A model generated the notes under the pieces. The model was not told the DNA's origin. It searched no databases and saw only the letters and a list, made by a program, of their open reading frames with translations. From positions 62,001 to 126,000 of the forward strand of contig JAKBNL010000004.1 of assembly GCA_021831035.1 (NCBI GenBank): DNA of 64,000 nt, read 5' to 3'. The stretch's first letter is position 1, and each line of letters starts with the position of its first letter. Positions 61,324 to 64,000 of this stretch are shown one piece after another. The stretch comes from Actinomycetes bacterium. Lineage in GTDB: Bacteria; Actinomycetota; Acidimicrobiia; Acidimicrobiales; RAAP-2. The position numbers were made by a program, and so were the translations under genes.

Positions 61324-62184
61324 TCACCGGTCGATCCCCATCGTGAGGCCCTTGACCAGGTAGCGCTGGAAGATCAGGTACACGATCATCGCCGGCAGCG
61401 CGCTGACCAGCGACCCGGCCATGAGCGCCGGGATCGACGTGGTCCGTCCCGCGGCCAGGACGGCCAACCCCACCGTGATGGGGCGCTCGGACGTGTTCTG
61501 GATGAACAGGAGCCCCACCAGCAGGTCGTCCCAGATCTGGATGAACTGCAGCACCGTCACGGTCGCGATGGCCGGGATGGCGATCGGCACCACCAGGCGC
61601 CACAGTGCGCCGACGTAGCCGAGCCCGTCCACGATGCCGGCCTCGATCAGCTCGTCGGGCACCCCACGGAAGTAGGTCGCGAATAAGAAGACGGAGAACG
61701 GGGTGCCCAGCGCCGCGTACACCAGCACCGCGCCGGTGTAGCCGCCGGTCAGGCCGAGGCGCGTGATGTTCACGAACTCCGGCATCAGGATCGCCTGGAG
61801 GGGCACCATCATCGCGCTCACGATGGCGAGGAAGATGACCCCGGAGGCGCGGAAGCGGAGCTTCGCGAAGGCGAAGCCCGCCGGCAGCCCCACGAGCAGG
61901 ATCAGCAGGATCGACACGGCGCAGATGATCGTCGAGCTGACGACCTCCTGGGCGATGGGGATGGTCGAGGTGAGGGTGCGCCAGCTCGCCCAGGAGAAGC
62001 CGTGCCCGCTCAGGAACTGGTTCTCGGACTTCAGACTGTCGACGATCATGACCCAGAACGGGTACAGCATCACGACGGCCACGCCGATCATGACGAGGAA
62101 GAGGGCGCCGCGCCCGACACGACGCGCGCGCGCCCGACGGTCCGCCGGGACCTCGGGAGCGACGGGGGGGGTGTCGAGGCTCAC
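61324..62184 (-). CDS. Sugar ABC importer permease 2 (MalG/UgpE type)
   Basis: GTG at 62184 overlaps the permease 1 stop (GTGA). The 286-residue membrane protein has six helices. The EAA coupling motif is ELIEAGIVDGLGYVGALWRLVVPIAIPAIATVTVLQFIQIWDDLLVGLLF, and the typical CUT1 ending is PALMAGSLVSALPAMIVYLIFQRYLVKGLTMGIDR. It begins with an Arg-rich cytoplasmic tail. It partners with permease 1 and the MsmK-like ATPase. Confidence 0.93.
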   Translation of the reverse strand: MSLDTPPVAPEVPADRRARARRVGRGALFLVMIGVAVVMLYPFWVMIVDSLKSENQFLSGHGFSWASWRTLTSTIPIAQEVVSSTIICAVSILLILLVGLPAGFAFAKLRFRASGVIFLAIVSAMMVPLQAILMPEFVNITRLGLTGGYTGAVLVYAALGTPFSVFLFATYFRGVPDELIEAGIVDGLGYVGALWRLVVPIAIPAIATVTVLQFIQIWDDLLVGLLFIQNTSERPITVGLAVLAAGRTTSIPALMAGSLVSALPAMIVYLIFQRYLVKGLTMGIDR

Positions 62185-63083
62185 TCGTCCGAACCGATCA
62201 GGCGCAGCTGCACGATCCCCACGATGGCCGTGAGGACGAAGAGGATGAGACCGTAGAGGGCCGCCGTCCCGAAGTCGCCCTGGGCGAAGCCCGTCTGGTA
62301 GATGAGGAACTCCATGGTGGTGGTGGCGTAGCCCGGTCCGCCGCCGGTCATCACGAAGATGAGGCTGAACAGCGCCGAGAAGAGCGCGATCACGGTCATG
62401 ACGAACGCGAGCTGGATGAAGCGGCTCAGGTGGGGCAGCGTGATGTGGCGGAAGATCCGCCATCTCCCGGCGCCGTCGATGCGCGCCGCCTCCTCGAGGC
62501 TGGTGTCGAGCGTGGCCAGGCCGGTCAAGAAGAGCATCGTGTTGGTACCGATCATCGTGAAGACGAACGTGATGCCCAGGGCACTGAGCGCGGTGGACTC
62601 GTAGCCCAGCATGTTGGTGTTCACGTGCGTGAGGCCAAAGAAGTGCAGCAGCGAGTTCAGCGTCCCTTGGAAGGCGAAGAACCGCTCGGCGACGAGGCCC
62701 AGCACGACCCACGAGATGGCCGTGGGCAAGAAGTAGATCGACCGGAAGATCTTCCAGCCGATGACGCGCTGGTGGAGCAGCATCGCGATAAGGAGAGGGA
62801 GACCCAGGGCGAAGGGGACGGCGAGCAGGAGCCACGCGTTGTTCTCGAGCGCCGTCCACAGGTTGGGGTTATGGAAGGCCTGGGTCCACGTGGAGGGGCC
62901 GATCCAGGTCGAGGTCAGTCCGTCCCACTGGGTGAAGGAGTAGTAGATCGCCTGGCCGATGGGCACCGCGATGAGCCCGGCGACCAGGGCCACCGCGGGC
63001 AGCGCGAAGAGGGCGCCCGCCAACTGGCGGCGCCGTCGCAGCGTCAGGCGCGGGGCCCGTGCGCCCACCGTGGTTCCCGTCAT
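62181..63083 (-). CDS. Sugar ABC importer permease 1 (MalF/UgpA type)
   Basis: This 300-residue, six-helix CUT1 permease reads RRRRQLAGALFALPAVALVAGLIAVPIGQAIYYSFTQWDGL at the N-terminus. It has the EAA motif SLEEAARIDGAGRWRIFRHITLPHLSRFIQL and ends with the helix ALYGLILFVLTAIVGIVQLRLIGSDE. ATG at 63083 is preceded by GGAGGGAGA. A 19-bp stem-loop lies between the binding-protein stop and this start. Confidence 0.93.
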   Translation of the reverse strand: MTGTTVGARAPRLTLRRRRQLAGALFALPAVALVAGLIAVPIGQAIYYSFTQWDGLTSTWIGPSTWTQAFHNPNLWTALENNAWLLLAVPFALGLPLLIAMLLHQRVIGWKIFRSIYFLPTAISWVVLGLVAERFFAFQGTLNSLLHFFGLTHVNTNMLGYESTALSALGITFVFTMIGTNTMLFLTGLATLDTSLEEAARIDGAGRWRIFRHITLPHLSRFIQLAFVMTVIALFSALFSLIFVMTGGGPGYATTTMEFLIYQTGFAQGDFGTAALYGLILFVLTAIVGIVQLRLIGSDE

Positions 63084-63102
63084 CTCTCCCTCCGAGGGTG
63101 AG

Positions 63103-63143
63103 GGTCGTCCCCGCGCCCCGCGGCGCGGGGCGCGGGGACGACC
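63103..63143 (-). terminator. 19-bp perfect stem-loop after the sugar-binding protein gene
   Basis: Arms 63103-63121 (GGTCGTCCCCGCGCCCCGC) and 63125-63143 are exact complements around a 3-base loop. No T-tract follows. It starts 6 bases after the binding-protein stop codon and precedes the permeases, like the stem-loop at 18388-18432. Confidence 0.75.
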
Positions 63144-63149
63144 GCTCGA

Positions 63150-64000
63150 TCAACCGCCGGCGAAGCTCGTCGAGCTGCGCTGGGCGGGGGGCAACTGCTT
63201 CCAGGCCTGCTCCATGTTCTGGAGCGCCGAGAGCGCCGACTGTTGGTTGGCCAACACCGCCGGCAGGACCTTGTCCGCCGCGTTCCCCACGTTGACCTGG
63301 ACGAAGTTGTCCATCATCGGGTACGGCGTCATGTGGTCCTTCGTGACGAAGTTCAGCATCTCCTGGTTGACCGGGTTCGAGGTCGTCATGCCCTTGATGT
63401 CCGGAATCAGGCCGGCCTTGTTGATGATCGTGCCGGCCTCCTTCGTCGTCAAGAAGTCGATGAACTTGAAGGCCGCGGCCTTGTTCTTCGAGCTCTTGAG
63501 CACCGAGAAGCCGTCACCCGGGTAGTCGACGACGCCCTTGATCGGGGTGTTCGAGAACGGCGGCACAAAGGCGGCCACGTTCGAGCCCATCTTGGACGTG
63601 TACTGCGCCGTGTCCCAGGTACCGTCGACGAGCATCGCCGCCTTGCCGGACTCGAAGGTCTGCAGGTTGTTGGTGCGCGTCAGCACGTCGTTGTTGGTGT
63701 AGCCGAGCTTCTCCAACTTGGCCCAGTTCTTCAACTGCGCCACGTTGGCCTTGGCCGTCCACGGGATCGCCCCGTCGTACAGGCCCTTCCAGCTCGACAG
63801 GGAGTGCGCCCCGATCATGAGGTAGCTCATGTCGTACCAGGGGTAGAACTCGGTGCTGATCGCCTGGCCGCCGTTGCCGTAGACCAGTGGCAGGATGCCC
63901 TTGGCCTTCAGCTTGGCCGCGTCGGCGTAGAGCTGGCTCCAGTCCGTCGGCACACTGGTGATGCCGGCCTTCTTGAAGAGGGCCTTGTTGTAGAACCCGA
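63150..64000 (-). CDS. Sugar ABC substrate-binding protein, C-terminal part (partial)
   Basis: The frame is open to the right edge, so the N-terminus and signal peptide lie outside. The visible 283 residues begin FYNKALFKKAGITSVPTDWSQLYADAAKLKAKGILPLVYGNGGQ, typical of the SBP_bac_1 (UgpB/MalE) family. They continue with FESGKAAMLVDGTWDTAQYTSKMGSNVAAFVPPF, PGDGFSVLKSSKNKAAAFKFIDFLTTKEAG and PAVLANQQSALSALQNMEQAWKQL. It supplies the two permeases and ATPase downstream. Ligand unresolved; a pentose, hexose or uronate would fit the lactonase and semialdehyde dehydrogenase. Confidence 0.92.
   Translation of the reverse strand, partial: GFYNKALFKKAGITSVPTDWSQLYADAAKLKAKGILPLVYGNGGQAISTEFYPWYDMSYLMIGAHSLSSWKGLYDGAIPWTAKANVAQLKNWAKLEKLGYTNNDVLTRTNNLQTFESGKAAMLVDGTWDTAQYTSKMGSNVAAFVPPFSNTPIKGVVDYPGDGFSVLKSSKNKAAAFKFIDFLTTKEAGTIINKAGLIPDIKGMTTSNPVNQEMLNFVTKDHMTPYPMMDNFVQVNVGNAADKVLPAVLANQQSALSALQNMEQAWKQLPPAQRSSTSFAGG

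Overview
The window is very GC-rich and densely coded. No stretch over about 225 bases lacks a gene, many starts are GTG, and neighbouring genes overlap by 1 to 36 bases. The rimO-pgsA-cinA-recA neighbourhood, a GAAC-N4-GTTC LexA-type box before recA, a Streptomyces-like nucleoside-catabolism cluster and frequent leaderless genes all point to an actinobacterium. The secreted acid-type sedolisin hints at an acid-tolerant lineage such as Acidimicrobiia. That placement is inference only.

Layout. 1-184: start of a LivK-type binding protein running off the left edge. 409-5905: alpha/beta hydrolase, lipoyl acyltransferase (E2) with two subunit-binding domains, NMT1-like protein, aldehyde dehydrogenase and TetR regulator. 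5911-10642: membrane protein, pyrophosphatase, 3-hydroxyacyl-CoA dehydrogenase and purU, with a complete IS1595-type element (7977-9765, passenger gene included) inserted between the last two. 10643-12052: GntR regulator facing two tandem secreted paralogues. 12052-17174: gluconokinase, kynureninase, EttA and an MFS exporter.

17284-32842 is a nucleoside scavenging region. It holds a BMP-type importer (binding protein, fused ATPase, two permeases), pseudouridine kinase and glycosidase, cytidine deaminase, thymidine phosphorylase, adenosine deaminase, a phosphohexomutase-family enzyme (likely the phosphopentomutase), purine nucleoside phosphorylase, a truncated and a full aldehyde dehydrogenase, and deoxyribose-phosphate aldolase. 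Together these would take nucleosides to bases, pentose phosphates, glyceraldehyde 3-phosphate and acetate. 32883-35246: dTDP-rhamnose genes rfbC, rfbB and rfbA. 35296-44130: BioY, a crotonase, Xaa-Pro peptidase, P450 with its ferredoxin, SerB, MFS, acyltransferase and Baeyer-Villiger-type monooxygenase. 44127-50736: recA with a 362-residue LAGLIDADG intein, a serine hydrolase, cinA, pgsA and rimO, then tRNA-Ser(GCT). 51009-53502: polar amino-acid ABC importer. 53503-57779: NUDIX hydrolase, TauE-like permease, DUF4395 protein and secreted sedolisin. 57776-64000: sugar ABC importer with a lactonase and a ketoglutarate-semialdehyde-type dehydrogenase, suggesting non-phosphorylative sugar oxidation.

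Regulatory theme. About twenty operon-leading genes have a TANNNT hexamer ending 6 to 8 bases before ATG/GTG with no room for a ribosome binding site, so leaderless transcription looks routine. Long perfect stem-loops with 3-base loops and no T-tract sit after two binding-protein genes and after the tRNA. Convergent genes often share stop codons, and in one case a palindrome makes two unrelated proteins end in the same residues.
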